This document shows, one piece after another, positions 17,338 through 27,496 of a stretch of DNA of 64,000 bases. Source of the stretch: Gynuella sp050296195 (GTDB lineage: Bacteria; Pseudomonadota; Gammaproteobacteria; Pseudomonadales; Natronospirillaceae). The stretch lies in NCBI RefSeq assembly GCF_050296195.1, contig NZ_JBNKRB010000062.1, one strand, 5' to 3'. Below the pieces are notes generated by a model, which ran no database searches, was not told the DNA's origin, and saw nothing but the letters and a program-made list of their open reading frames with translations. Every line of letters begins with the position of its first letter. The stretch's first letter is position 1. Made by a program: the position numbers and the translations under genes.

Positions 17338-17787
17338 TTAATGATCCAAACGCAATTCCATCGGCTGAAACGAAATACCCTCCACCGTTCCCAACGGCCC
17401 GGATTCTTCGAACCCAAGCCGTTTATAGACAGGTACTGCATAGATAGACGAACGCAGGCGAAATACTTTTGCAGGAGTCTGACTTCGGGCATGCAGCCAT
17501 AGTTTTCGGGCAATACCGTTACCCTGAAAAGCTTCTGCCACAAACAAATGGTATAGATAATCCCCATGTTTTATAGACAGATAACCAACAATCAAACCAT
17601 CTTGCTCAACGACATAATTCTGAAATTCTGAGCTGATCAGTCGCTGTGCAAACGCACTTTCGGTCAGCGTCTCACTAAACCAATCTGGTAACCTGACATT
17701 GGAGTCATCCAGATAGAAATGCGTCAGTGACATTACCAGATTCCTGATTTCTTCCAAATCCTCCAAAAGGGCCTTACGTATATTCAT
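17338..17787 (-). CDS. GNAT-family N-acetyltransferase
   Basis: A 149-residue single-domain GNAT. The acetyl-CoA-binding motif is visible as LFVAEAFQGNGIARKLWLHA (about 84-103), and the beta4-strand YLSIKHGDYLYHLFV precedes it. The C-terminal VPVYKRLGFEESGPL is typical. The substrate is unknown. It begins the two-gene unit with the TfoX_C gene. Confidence 0.85.
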   Translation of the reverse strand: MNIRKALLEDLEEIRNLVMSLTHFYLDDSNVRLPDWFSETLTESAFAQRLISSEFQNYVVEQDGLIVGYLSIKHGDYLYHLFVAEAFQGNGIARKLWLHARSQTPAKVFRLRSSIYAVPVYKRLGFEESGPLGTVEGISFQPMELRLDH

Positions 17788-18485
17788 TTTGATTCTTCTT
17801 TTAAATAAGTTACCAAGCTACCAATTACTGAAGCCCGAGCAGATATGGCGTTAATCAGTAAGGTAAGTAAATTTTTAGCTAACAATGACAAAATCATTCA
17901 ACGTTTCTTATCCGCCAAAGGATGGAGCCTTACACCTGATATGCTTCCGAAAAACAGGAATAGTTTCGATGCAGGCGAAGAAGTAACCGCTCGCAAAACC
18001 AAAGTTTACTAATGTAAACAAACATTTGAGATAGTGCCGCCTTCTGACAAAAGCTTACCGAACAAATCAACCTCTGGAATCCACTGATGCACCGACAGGC
18101 TTACTAATGATTCAACTCAGAGAGCCGCAACAACAAACCACTCACTATGCCAATTCTCATCCCTTCAGCTACCGATATAAAAACATCTTTGACCCGATGG
18201 TCAATAAATCCTGACACAATAGATTTTGCAATAAAGATATATTGCCGTTTCAACGTACTGCATGACAACTCAGACGATAATATTTGTCCCTCAACAAACT
18301 ATTTTTTTAAGACAAGTTCACATCTATATCAAAAATATTCCGTCATACAGATTTATGCCATATATAAATCTATCACCGAGAGCATTAATTCAGTAAATCA
18401 AAAACCAGGAGACTGATTTAGAAGAGATGGGCTGAATGACTATTGCAGCCCATAAAATTGAGGGACATCAGATGCTCAGGTCAAA
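17788..18485. other. Gene-poor stretch with MITE relic
   Basis: Between the GNAT start and the end of hrpA. It holds a 55-codon plus-strand frame (17845-18012; MALISKVSKFLANN at its start) whose 3' half is made of sequence related to the MITE, so it is unlikely to be a real gene. A further 89-codon plus-strand frame near 18147-18416 has neither ribosome-binding site nor family resemblance. Low-complexity AT-rich text fills the rest. Confidence 0.5.
17949..18010 (+). repeat. Degenerate copy of the IS5-type MITE end
   Basis: About 60 bp beginning GAAAAACAGGAATAGTTTCG align with the right half of the MITE at 1918-2057 read on its minus strand, sharing the long stretch GATGCAGGCGA with scattered substitutions. 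The outer terminal repeat is eroded (GCTTCC where the MITE has ACCTCT). No target duplication can be recognised, so it is an old relic. Confidence 0.6.
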
Positions 18486-21400
18486 TCAGCCAACCTGATC
18501 AATGATAGACTGCCATAATTTACTCAACCGTTTGTCCGACACCGGTTGTATGGTACCTATGGTTTGAGCGAATAATGAAATGCGGTACTCTTCTATCAAC
18601 CAGCGGAATGTATTGAGATCTTCGTTGACACGTTGTTCCTGTTCAAGCTTGCGGTCCAGGTCACTATATTTCTGCCACCAGTCAGCCAGCTCATCAATCA
18701 TCAGTTGTTCATTCGCTGGTACGCCTTTGGAACGATCCATTCTCGCGTGAATTGCCTGAATATAACGGGGATATTGCTGCAACCAGTGTTTGGGAGTACG
18801 TGCGACAAACCCTGCCTGAGTCAGATTTTCCAACTGGCTTTTAATATCGGCATACATAAAAGCCAATACAAAATTTACTTTCTTACGGGTCGATTTCAGA
18901 ATTTCTGTTCGCGCTTTAAGAATATCAAACACCAATTGCGCCACTTCTTTGCCAACGTTATTAATTTCTCCGCTACCCAGTTTTTTCAGCGCATCCCATT
19001 CCTGTTCGTTACGGGGTAAACGTTCATGTTGTTGTTTCCATGGTTCAATAAATGTCCATTTGAAAACTCCAGTCATCAGGTCATGGCGGAACTGTTGTGC
19101 ATTTCCAATGGGAGCATACACCAGCTCAAGCTGTTTAAAGTTGCGCAGATCCTGTTTCAGAAAATCCTCCTGGCTGCGAAAGTTCATTCTTAACAGCTGA
19201 ATCAATGCCAGCTCATGCTGACACTCTGCGTAATCGCCACCATTAAACATTTCCAGAGCGACGCCTTTTTCGGAGTATTGCAATGCCGGAAATACTTTGA
19301 CCTGGATACCACCTCGTTTGACCAACTCTTCCCGAGCCAGCGGCCGGTCAGGAAAGTCAGTGAAATAGTGTTTCTCAACAGCACGCTTTTGACTGGCAGA
19401 TGGGCTGATGGGAAGCTCTGTAGCAATGCTGCGCAGCTCTTCCAGATTACGGCCCTGTCGGATGATCTTGCCGTGCTGATTAATGACCTGAATATTGAGT
19501 TTCAAATGAGATTCAATATTTTCGGTATCCCACTGATCTCTTGGAATCTTAACCCCTGTCATACGCAATAACTGATGAGCCAGGGCGTCGCACAGATCTC
19601 CATCTCCAAACACTAGATTCGGCAGTGCAGCGTCGATGAAATCCGGTACCGGAACAAAGTTTTTACGCAAACTTTTGGGCAGTGCTTTGACCAGGGCAAT
19701 ACACTTTTCTCTCAACATTCCGGGAACCAGCCATTGAATCCTGGCTGCTGATACCTGATTGATTGCCTCAACCGGCAGCCGGATACTGACGCCATCAGCC
19801 TCACTGCCAAGTTTGAATTCGTAATTGACCGGTACGTATATGCCCCCCAGATCCATCACTTCAGGGAACTGATCAGGCCCCAATTGAGTGCCGTCTTTTC
19901 GTAACAGCGTTTCCCGGGTTAAATACAATAAACGATCGTTACCTTTTTGCTTCAGCCAATGCTCGAAACCTGAGCCATTAACAATCCCCTCCGGAATGTG
20001 CTGATCATAGAATTCAAACAGAACCTGGTCATCCACCAGATACTCATGCCGCCGGGATTTGGCTTCCATCTGTAAGATTTCATCAATCAGCTTTCCGTTA
20101 TGCGCATAAAAGGCCGCACGGGTCTGATAATGATTTTCCACCAGTGCAGAACGAATGAAAATTTCTCTCGAAACAACCGGATCAACCGCACCATAGTGCA
20201 CGCGTCGCTTGCCAATAATGATCAGGCCATATAACGATACCTGCTCCTGAGCAATTACCTGAGCACGTTTCTGTTCCCAATGGGGTTCAAAATATTGTTT
20301 TTTGACCAACGACCGGGCCAGCGGCTCTATCCATTCCGGTTCTATGCGGGCAACCATACGGGCGAATAATTGACTGGTTTCCACCAGTTCTCCCGCCATT
20401 ATCCATTTAGGTCGTTTCTTGCTGACACTGGAACCAGGGTGAATCATACAGGCGCGACCACGTGCAGCAGTATACTGACGCTCTTCCTTCCAGGCTGCGA
20501 TCTGACTAAGCAAACCAGACAACAATGCGCCATGAATTTGCTGATAACCAGCTTCACTTTCGTTTTCCACCAGCCCCAGTTCTTTACAGGCAAGATGCAG
20601 CTGCCGGTGAGTATCCCGCCATTCTCGCATGCGTAAATAATGCAAGAAGTTCTGCTCACAGTATTTACGCAACTGATTCTGGCTTAGCTCCAGACGCTGT
20701 TGTTCATAGCGATTCCATAGATTTATCAGGCTCAGGAAATCAGAGTCTTTATCGGCATCCTGAGCATGTTTCTGCTGGGCTTGCTGTTGTTTTTCCTGAG
20801 GCCTTTCCCTTGGATCCTGTATGGCCATCGCACTGACAATAATCAGCACCTCTCGCAGGCTTTTCTGCTGATGGGCCTCCAACAGCATGCGGGCCAAACG
20901 CGGATCCAATGGCAAGCGCGCCAGTTTCAGGCCAAGTTTGGACAACTGGCCATTAACGGTAACCGCGCCAAGCTCGTTTAATAAAGTATAACCATCTTTG
21001 ACAAAACGGCTGTCGGGCATATCTACAAATGGAAATTTTTCTATTTCCCCCAATCGCAGGTACAACATCTGCAGGATGACCGACGCGAGATTGGTTCTCA
21101 TGATTTCGGCATCGGTGAACGCCGGGCGATTGTTAAAGTCCTCCTCCGAATAGAGGCGGATACACATCCCTTCCGATACCCGACCACAGCGTCCAGCCCG
21201 TTGATTGGCAGACGCTTGGGAGATTTTTTCAATTGGCAATCGTTGCACTTTTGACCGGTAAGAATAACGACTGATACGCGCGAGCCCCGGATCTATCACA
21301 TAACCAATGCCAGGCACCGTCAGCGAGGTTTCAGCCACATTGGTGGACAAAACGATCCTACGACCGGAATGCGAAGAGAAAATCCGCTGCTGCTCGGCGG

Positions 21401-22418
21401 CACTCAAACGCGCGTACAGCGGCAACACTTCCAAATGAGGAATAGAGGATTTTCTCAGTGCATTCGCCGCCTCACGGATTTCCCGTTCGCCCGGAAGAAA
21501 TACCAGAATATCGCCCCCCTTTCCGGGAGTCTGGCCAGTACGCTCCAATTCCAGAATTTCTTCTGTCGCAGTGACAATGGCCTGCGACAAGTCCTGACGA
21601 TAAGAAAAGTCCTGATCATCCTCTTCTTCCGATCCCAGCGGACGATACACCATATGGACCGGATACGTCCGGCCACTAACTTCAATTATAGGTGCATTGT
21701 CAAAATGTTTGGAAAAACGTTCCAGATCGATGGTTGCGGAAGTAATGATCAACTTCAGATCAGGGCGACGTGGCAGCAGGCGTTTGATATATCCAAGCAG
21801 AAAATCAATGTTCAGGGATCGCTCATGGGCCTCATCGATAATGATCGTGTCATATTTATTAAGATAACGATCCTTTTGTATTTCGGCCAATAATATGCCA
21901 TCGGTCATGACTTTGACCTGGGTGGAGTCCTGAATCTGATCCTGGAAACGAACCTGGAACCCGACCAACCCTCCCAGTGGAACCTGCATTTCCTCTGCAA
22001 TACGTGATGCGACAGCTCTCGCCGCCAAGCGTCTTGGTTGCGTATGACCGATCAAGCCTTTTTGTCCACGACCCAGTTGCAGGCAGATTTTGGGTAACTG
22101 GGTTGTTTTACCTGATCCGGTCTCACCCGCCAGCACCACAACCTGATGTTGTGCTACCAGATCAGCAATTTCACGACTTTTCTGACCAATCGGCAAATCA
22201 GGGTCAATCGTAATAGCAGGACGATTTTGTATTCGCTGCTGAACCCAACCGATAGATTGATCAAATCGCGTAATCAGCTTCTCCAGCCCGGCAGTTACAT
22301 CTTTTTTATTACGAGCCAATGCCGAAAGCTTATTAACCTCCTGCTGCAAAAAATAACGATCTTTACAGGCAACAGAATCCAACAGTGATATCAATTTTTG
22401 CAGGGTTTCTTGAACCAT
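18486..22418 (-). CDS. hrpA: ATP-dependent RNA helicase HrpA
   Basis: A 1310-residue DEAH-box helicase of full normal length. Walker A GETGSGKTTQ is at 98-107, DEAH at 195-198, SAT at 227-229 and the motif VI QRAGRCGR near 415. Behind the helicase core come the HA2/OB-fold region and the long HrpA-specific C-terminal domain (DUF3418). HrpA resolves stalled ribosome collisions in E. coli. It is probably transcribed alone: fadD upstream ends in a strong terminator. Confidence 0.96.
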   Translation of the reverse strand: MVQETLQKLISLLDSVACKDRYFLQQEVNKLSALARNKKDVTAGLEKLITRFDQSIGWVQQRIQNRPAITIDPDLPIGQKSREIADLVAQHQVVVLAGETGSGKTTQLPKICLQLGRGQKGLIGHTQPRRLAARAVASRIAEEMQVPLGGLVGFQVRFQDQIQDSTQVKVMTDGILLAEIQKDRYLNKYDTIIIDEAHERSLNIDFLLGYIKRLLPRRPDLKLIITSATIDLERFSKHFDNAPIIEVSGRTYPVHMVYRPLGSEEEDDQDFSYRQDLSQAIVTATEEILELERTGQTPGKGGDILVFLPGEREIREAANALRKSSIPHLEVLPLYARLSAAEQQRIFSSHSGRRIVLSTNVAETSLTVPGIGYVIDPGLARISRYSYRSKVQRLPIEKISQASANQRAGRCGRVSEGMCIRLYSEEDFNNRPAFTDAEIMRTNLASVILQMLYLRLGEIEKFPFVDMPDSRFVKDGYTLLNELGAVTVNGQLSKLGLKLARLPLDPRLARMLLEAHQQKSLREVLIIVSAMAIQDPRERPQEKQQQAQQKHAQDADKDSDFLSLINLWNRYEQQRLELSQNQLRKYCEQNFLHYLRMREWRDTHRQLHLACKELGLVENESEAGYQQIHGALLSGLLSQIAAWKEERQYTAARGRACMIHPGSSVSKKRPKWIMAGELVETSQLFARMVARIEPEWIEPLARSLVKKQYFEPHWEQKRAQVIAQEQVSLYGLIIIGKRRVHYGAVDPVVSREIFIRSALVENHYQTRAAFYAHNGKLIDEILQMEAKSRRHEYLVDDQVLFEFYDQHIPEGIVNGSGFEHWLKQKGNDRLLYLTRETLLRKDGTQLGPDQFPEVMDLGGIYVPVNYEFKLGSEADGVSIRLPVEAINQVSAARIQWLVPGMLREKCIALVKALPKSLRKNFVPVPDFIDAALPNLVFGDGDLCDALAHQLLRMTGVKIPRDQWDTENIESHLKLNIQVINQHGKIIRQGRNLEELRSIATELPISPSASQKRAVEKHYFTDFPDRPLAREELVKRGGIQVKVFPALQYSEKGVALEMFNGGDYAECQHELALIQLLRMNFRSQEDFLKQDLRNFKQLELVYAPIGNAQQFRHDLMTGVFKWTFIEPWKQQHERLPRNEQEWDALKKLGSGEINNVGKEVAQLVFDILKARTEILKSTRKKVNFVLAFMYADIKSQLENLTQAGFVARTPKHWLQQYPRYIQAIHARMDRSKGVPANEQLMIDELADWWQKYSDLDRKLEQEQRVNEDLNTFRWLIEEYRISLFAQTIGTIQPVSDKRLSKLWQSIIDQVG

Positions 22419-22474
22419 GTCTCTTCGGTCATGTTAAGCGGGAGCGCGATTTTACCGGCAAAAGCGGAAAACAC

Positions 22475-22498
22475 AAAAAAACCGGGGCTAACCCCGGT
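22475..22498 (-). terminator. Rho-independent terminator of fadD
   Basis: On the minus strand ACCGGGG and CCCCGGT form a 7-bp G+C stem around TTAG, followed by TTTTTTG. It lies 24 bp past the fadD stop codon and before hrpA. Confidence 0.9.
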
Positions 22499-22522
22499 CA
22501 TAAGAGATGCTTGAACTATGAA

Positions 22523-24193
22523 TTATGAAGTTTTCAGCTCCTCTTTCAGTGCCCGGCGCAATACTTTACCCACATTGGTTTTGGGAAGTTCGGGTCTGAA
22601 CTCAAAGACTTTTGGTACTTTATAGGCCGTCAGGTTTTTACGACAGTGAGCGATCAGATCGCTCTCGGTAACATCTCCTTTGGCCACGACAAACACCAGA
22701 ATTTTCTCACCGGTCGCGTCGTCTGGTGTGCCTATGGCGGCCGCTTCCAGCACCTGTGGATGCAACGTCAGGACTTCTTCGACTTCATTTGGATACACAT
22801 TAAAGCCAGATACGATGATCATATCTTTCTTACGATCCACAATTTTCAAATATCCATCGTCCTGTTTTATCGCAATATCACCCGTACGAATAAAACCGTC
22901 TTCGGTCATGGTCTTGGCAGTTTCTTCAGGACGTTTCCAATATCCTTTCATGACTTGTGGGCCGCGGGCACACAGCTCACCCGCTTCACCATCGGCAAGT
23001 GCATTGCCGTTTTCGTCCAGAATAGCAATTTCTGTAGACGGAGCGGGTATGCCAATCGTGCCCAGTTGCACATGCCCTGGCGGATTGAACGACAGCACCG
23101 GAGAGGTTTCTGTCATACCATAACCTTCGTTGATACAACACCCGGTTACTTCCTGCCACCGATCCGAAGCACCTTTTGTTAACGCCATACCACCGGAAAC
23201 CGTCATTTTCAAATGGCTGAAATCCAGTTTTCTGAAATCTTCATTGTTGCACAAAGCCACAAACAGAGTATTGAGCCCGGTAAAGCTGGTAAATTTGTAT
23301 TTTGCCATTTCCTTGATAAACGCAGGCAGGTCGCGGGGGTTTGGAATCAAAACATTATGATTTCCTGTGTAGGGGATCAGCATCCCATGCACCAGAAATG
23401 CGTAAATATGATACAGCGGCAAAGGTGCAATCATGATTTCCTTGCCCTCATCCAGTGCCAGCTGAAAAAATTCCTTACTTTGCAGCATGTTGGCCACCAG
23501 GTTACGGTGGGTCAACATGGCGCCTTTGGCCACACCGGTCGTCCCACCGGTATATTGCAGTACAGCAAGATCGTCACCTTTCATCTCGACCGGCTGGAGA
23601 GACTTACGCCCCCCCTCTGACAGGACAGACAATAAGGACACGACTGCACTGCGATCATACGCAGGCACCATCTTTTTGACGTATTTGACCACTGAATTGA
23701 TGAGCAATCGTTTGAACGGACTGTGCAAATCAGCAATTTCCGTTACGATGATCTTCTGTATGCCAGTTTTTGGTTTTACCCTCAAAGCCTGCGCTGCCAT
23801 GCCTGCATATACAATCAGGACCTTGGCACCTGAATCGTTAAACTGGTGCTCCATTTCCCGGTCGGTATAGAGCGGATTGGTATTAACCACCACCATACCT
23901 GCCCGGATTGCCCCCCAGACCACAACCGGAAACTGAAGTATGTTTGGCAATTGCACCGCAATGCGATCACCCGGCTGAAGATCAGTATGATTCTGCAGGT
24001 AGGATGCAAAGCTGGCACTCAGACGATTAAGTTCATCAAAGCTGATGGTTTGCCCCATACAGCTGAAAACCGGTTTATCGGAAAACTTTTTTACAAAATT
24101 GTCGAATATATCGACGATGCTCGAATACTTATCTGGGTCTACTTTGCCAACCATTCCGGCTGGATAATGATCATAAAAATAACTGCCTGCCAT
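22523..24193 (-). CDS. fadD: Long-chain fatty acid-CoA ligase
   Basis: A 556-residue adenylate-forming enzyme activating long-chain fatty acids to acyl-CoA for beta-oxidation. The AMP-binding P-loop YTGGTTGVAKGAMLTHR is at 214-230, NEGYGMTETSP near 350, and the fatty-acyl-CoA synthetase signature around GFIRTGDIA and KDMIIVSGFNVYPNEVE near 432-470. The lysine of KTNVGKVLRR near the C-terminus is the adenylation lysine. Length and text match gammaproteobacterial FadD. Monocistronic, with its own terminator. Confidence 0.93.
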   Translation of the reverse strand: MAGSYFYDHYPAGMVGKVDPDKYSSIVDIFDNFVKKFSDKPVFSCMGQTISFDELNRLSASFASYLQNHTDLQPGDRIAVQLPNILQFPVVVWGAIRAGMVVVNTNPLYTDREMEHQFNDSGAKVLIVYAGMAAQALRVKPKTGIQKIIVTEIADLHSPFKRLLINSVVKYVKKMVPAYDRSAVVSLLSVLSEGGRKSLQPVEMKGDDLAVLQYTGGTTGVAKGAMLTHRNLVANMLQSKEFFQLALDEGKEIMIAPLPLYHIYAFLVHGMLIPYTGNHNVLIPNPRDLPAFIKEMAKYKFTSFTGLNTLFVALCNNEDFRKLDFSHLKMTVSGGMALTKGASDRWQEVTGCCINEGYGMTETSPVLSFNPPGHVQLGTIGIPAPSTEIAILDENGNALADGEAGELCARGPQVMKGYWKRPEETAKTMTEDGFIRTGDIAIKQDDGYLKIVDRKKDMIIVSGFNVYPNEVEEVLTLHPQVLEAAAIGTPDDATGEKILVFVVAKGDVTESDLIAHCRKNLTAYKVPKVFEFRPELPKTNVGKVLRRALKEELKTS

Positions 24194-24425
24194 TTGCCCT
24201 CCTTATTATTATTTTGCGGCATTATCAGCTGTACTTAACAAAATAACCAAAGACCTTAAGAAATCGTCTGACAATGCTTTCAGGTTTTAAAACAACACTA
24301 TCAAGAAGCTCGGATAATCGCCATAAACCAGCGAATGAGCTGAGAACTATAAACCAATTTAATGAAATTTGAGAAACATTGTGTGTATTGAAAAAGCTAT
24401 TTTCGAGCCATTGACCCGGCAATCT

Positions 24426-25205
24426 TTAATCAGGCAGATGGTGCCACACAATATCTCCATCTTTGAATACCACCGCTTCACCGGGCTGCATCTTCTGCCA
24501 CAGCTTACTGTCGGTCAACGGTTGAGTGGCCACTACTGAGACAGTAGTACACTGTCCCGTTCCCTCATTCAAATCTACTTCCATTTGTACGTCTTGGAGA
24601 AACTCTTTCTGCTGTCGGGTCTTTCGGGTGTATCTGTGCAAATTGTTCGAACAAAAACAGAACAGGAAGCTTCCCTGACTGAGCAGCATATTAAATACCC
24701 CTTCACCCTGACACTCCTGACAGAACGCCAGAATTATCGGCCAGAGTTCCTGGCAAACCGTCGGCCCCTGAGCAAAATAGGACCGGATCCGATTCAGCAG
24801 GTTACAGAAAGCTGCTTCGCTGTCGGTAGTACCGATAGGTTGAAAACCTCCGGGCAAATAACGGTACTCTTTCATTTGACCGTTATGAGCAAAGGTCCAG
24901 GGCTTACCCCATAACTCACGAGTAAACGGATGAGTATTGACCAGCGACACCGCCCCCACATTTGCCTGTCGTATATGAGAGATCACGATCCGGGAATGGA
25001 TGGGATACTGTTTGACCAACTCGGCAATTCTGGATCGGGATGATGGTAACCAATCACGAAACTCGCGGGTACCACCATCCTCATAAAAAACGATACCCCA
25101 ACCGTCTGTGTGCGGACCCGTCACTCCGCCTCGTTCTGTTAATCCGGTAAAGCTAAAACAAATGTCGGTTGGTACACTTGCGCTCATCCCCAACAACTCA
25201 CACAC
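24426..25205 (-). CDS. Class II glutamine amidotransferase (YafJ-like)
   Basis: A 259-residue stand-alone Ntn-type amidotransferase. Cys2 directly after the initiator methionine (MCELLGMSA) is the N-terminal nucleophile. GPHTDGWGIVFY, the SHIRQAN segment and THPFTRELWG...FAHNGQM are the conserved substrate-loop motifs. The acceptor substrate of these YafJ/Gn_AT_II proteins is not established. A 230-bp gap without gene separates it from fadD. Confidence 0.9.
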   Translation of the reverse strand: MCELLGMSASVPTDICFSFTGLTERGGVTGPHTDGWGIVFYEDGGTREFRDWLPSSRSRIAELVKQYPIHSRIVISHIRQANVGAVSLVNTHPFTRELWGKPWTFAHNGQMKEYRYLPGGFQPIGTTDSEAAFCNLLNRIRSYFAQGPTVCQELWPIILAFCQECQGEGVFNMLLSQGSFLFCFCSNNLHRYTRKTRQQKEFLQDVQMEVDLNEGTGQCTTVSVVATQPLTDSKLWQKMQPGEAVVFKDGDIVWHHLPD

Positions 25206-25279
25206 TGCTTATAACGCCTCTTTGCTACTGCCTGCAAAATAATAGCACAGCCAGTTGTAAGCAACAGCCTGCACCGGAA

Positions 25280-27460
25280 TCAAGGGGCTTTGGAATCTTC
25301 CTTATCGTCTTCCAGTTCATCCGACAGATCTGATAGATCTCCCAAATCAAACACATCCTCTTCATCTTCAGATAGCTTTCCATCGTCATCACGAAAATGG
25401 TCCAGGTCTTCCAGACTACCGAAATCTTCGTCATCACTGAGCAAACCATCAATTAATGGACCATCTGGCTCTTCCAGCTCATCTGCGTCAACCGGAGCCT
25501 CTTCTTCAACGGCAACAGCTTCATCCTGCTCTTCGTTCTCCAGTCGACGTGCTTCAGCAGCCTCATCCAGCTGTTGAATTTCCTGTTCCATAGCATCTCG
25601 GGCGGTGTTCATCTCGGCCCTGCGCCGGTTAATAAACACGTAGGCCACAGCAAAACCACCTATAACCAGAATACCAGGCAGACTCCAAAGCAGCATGGTA
25701 CCAATTCCCAGTGAGTCCTTGTCGCTGCCTGATGGCTCATTCATCCAGTTATCCTTGGTCGCAGGCATCTCCTTAGCCCTTTGTTCCTGACGCTGTAAAG
25801 CTTGTTCCTTAGGGATCTCTGCGACGGTTTCGATCGCGAACTTGGCAGGGGGCAAATTCGGCTGAGGAGACGGTTCCGGTTGCACCATCACCTCGGCATC
25901 CATAGTCATAGGCTGAGTGGAGCCTATTGGAAAATTTAGCTGCTGAGGGGCAATTGTAATACCGTCCGCTAATGCACCCTGCAAATAAATATCAAGCTTT
26001 GGTTCCAATGTAACGGTATCAGCATAAGGTCCGACGTCAGCCTGCCAGTAACCAGAGACATTCCAGTTAAACTCCAGACTTTGTTGTACAGTGGCATTTT
26101 TGACCGTAGCCGTGACGGTTGACCGGCCAACGTCGATAGCTGGGTTATTGGCATAAATTCTAATTCGATAGTGGTTCCCTTCCACAGTGGTTTCGGCCGA
26201 GATATGTGCTTGTACAGAGATAGTTCTGGATATCCGGCGCTGAAAAGTCTGCCCATCCAGTGCCACTTCGAGAGTGTAATTTCCGGGTTGATTTAAAAAA
26301 TGATCCAATGGCACAGAGAAACGATCACCGTTTAATACCATTTGAGCAACAATCAGGTTTTGACCTGGCTGGTCCGGAGAAGCTGTCAGATTAATATTCA
26401 TCATCTGCAGAAATTCATCATCGTTCACATCCCCCTCACGGGAGTTTAGGAATGCCTCCAAACGGTTGTCCTGTCCTGGAAACATAACCACAGGCAGATT
26501 TTCCAGTACCAGCATCACATCGGAGACCACAGTGACCCGACTGTCTGCCTGGACACGCCCATCGATCACCCAGGCTCCTTCTGCCGGATTTTTAATCGTT
26601 ACAAGGTCATATTTGTCCGTTGATTTCCAAGTCACCAAACGGGTGTCACTATCTGTTGCAAAGACCTCACCATCCGGACTGATCAACTTGATCGGCTTTG
26701 CCAGCGCTTCGCGAAACACCAGCACGGTCATTTCGTTAACATGACTATCAATTGTAAATGCATTTGCTTTGATTGGAACCTGTTCACTAGGTACCGCAGT
26801 ATCAAAGATCCTCAAAAACACAGACATCAGGTCATCGGCATTGTTAACCTGCTCAGAAAGTCCCTGAGTCTGCATAGACAGCTGTCTAAGCAGAGGCAGA
26901 TCCGCCTGTGCCGATAAAGCAATGGTATGAATAGGAGCCTGCTGGCGCCTGAAACGGGGTAATACCTGATTTAGTATTCGATTCCGTTCACGAATATTGG
27001 CCGCCAGCTCAGGTGAAATATCAGCCATTCCATCAGACAACAAAATGAACTGAGGATGCACACCATTACCACTGATCGTAAAATCAAAGGCAGACTTCTC
27101 AAGTACTGAGCCCAAAGCCGTGCGTTGACCCAATGAATTTATTTTGCTGGCCTGACGACGGGCATTTGTGCGCCACTGATCGTTGACGCTGCCATACGGT
27201 ACCAACATGTTGACGTAGCGCCCAAAAGTCCAGACCCCGGCACGGGTGTCGTCGGGTAACAGATCAATCAATAAATTTAATGCAGGAATACGCAAATTAT
27301 TGGGGTCGTTTTCCACCATGCTGCCGGAAATATCGATCAAAATTCGCACATCCAACGGCTGTCCCGAGGTTTCTGCAGCAGAAAACATCGGTGTACTCAG
27401 TAATAGCCACCACACAACCAGTGCACCAAAGCAGCTATTTTTAGTTTTATTCATGAACAC
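25280..27460 (-). CDS. Exported VWA-domain protein with TM segment and acidic tail
   Basis: A 726-residue protein, signal peptide in residues 1-29 (a second ATG two codons later is equally good). A von Willebrand factor A domain follows at about 36-220: LIDISGSM gives a complete DxSxS MIDAS (Asp43, Ser45, Ser47). Then come beta-rich domains of about 350 residues, a Pro-rich linker, a single transmembrane helix near 590-612 (WSLPGILVIGGFAVAYVFI), and a cytoplasmic tail of over 100 residues composed mostly of Glu and Asp. It resembles secreted VWA proteins with unknown ligands. It is downstream of, and on the same strand as, the three-TM protein gene with 36 bp between them, so they are likely co-transcribed. 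Confidence 0.85.
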   Translation of the reverse strand: MFMNKTKNSCFGALVVWWLLLSTPMFSAAETSGQPLDVRILIDISGSMVENDPNNLRIPALNLLIDLLPDDTRAGVWTFGRYVNMLVPYGSVNDQWRTNARRQASKINSLGQRTALGSVLEKSAFDFTISGNGVHPQFILLSDGMADISPELAANIRERNRILNQVLPRFRRQQAPIHTIALSAQADLPLLRQLSMQTQGLSEQVNNADDLMSVFLRIFDTAVPSEQVPIKANAFTIDSHVNEMTVLVFREALAKPIKLISPDGEVFATDSDTRLVTWKSTDKYDLVTIKNPAEGAWVIDGRVQADSRVTVVSDVMLVLENLPVVMFPGQDNRLEAFLNSREGDVNDDEFLQMMNINLTASPDQPGQNLIVAQMVLNGDRFSVPLDHFLNQPGNYTLEVALDGQTFQRRISRTISVQAHISAETTVEGNHYRIRIYANNPAIDVGRSTVTATVKNATVQQSLEFNWNVSGYWQADVGPYADTVTLEPKLDIYLQGALADGITIAPQQLNFPIGSTQPMTMDAEVMVQPEPSPQPNLPPAKFAIETVAEIPKEQALQRQEQRAKEMPATKDNWMNEPSGSDKDSLGIGTMLLWSLPGILVIGGFAVAYVFINRRRAEMNTARDAMEQEIQQLDEAAEARRLENEEQDEAVAVEEEAPVDADELEEPDGPLIDGLLSDDEDFGSLEDLDHFRDDDGKLSEDEEDVFDLGDLSDLSDELEDDKEDSKAP

Positions 27461-27496
27461 ATTTCCAATCTTAAAAACCAGCAGAAAACCATTCGA

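Noticed and set aside
18147..18416. Plus-strand frame of 89 codons
   Set aside because: AT-rich intergenic text, no ribosome-binding site, no similarity; mentioned only in the gap description.
25290..25577. Plus-strand Ser-rich frame of 95 codons
   Set aside because: It is the antisense shadow of the Glu/Asp-rich tail of the VWA protein; long runs of GAA/GAT in reverse give TTC/ATC/TC-rich frames.
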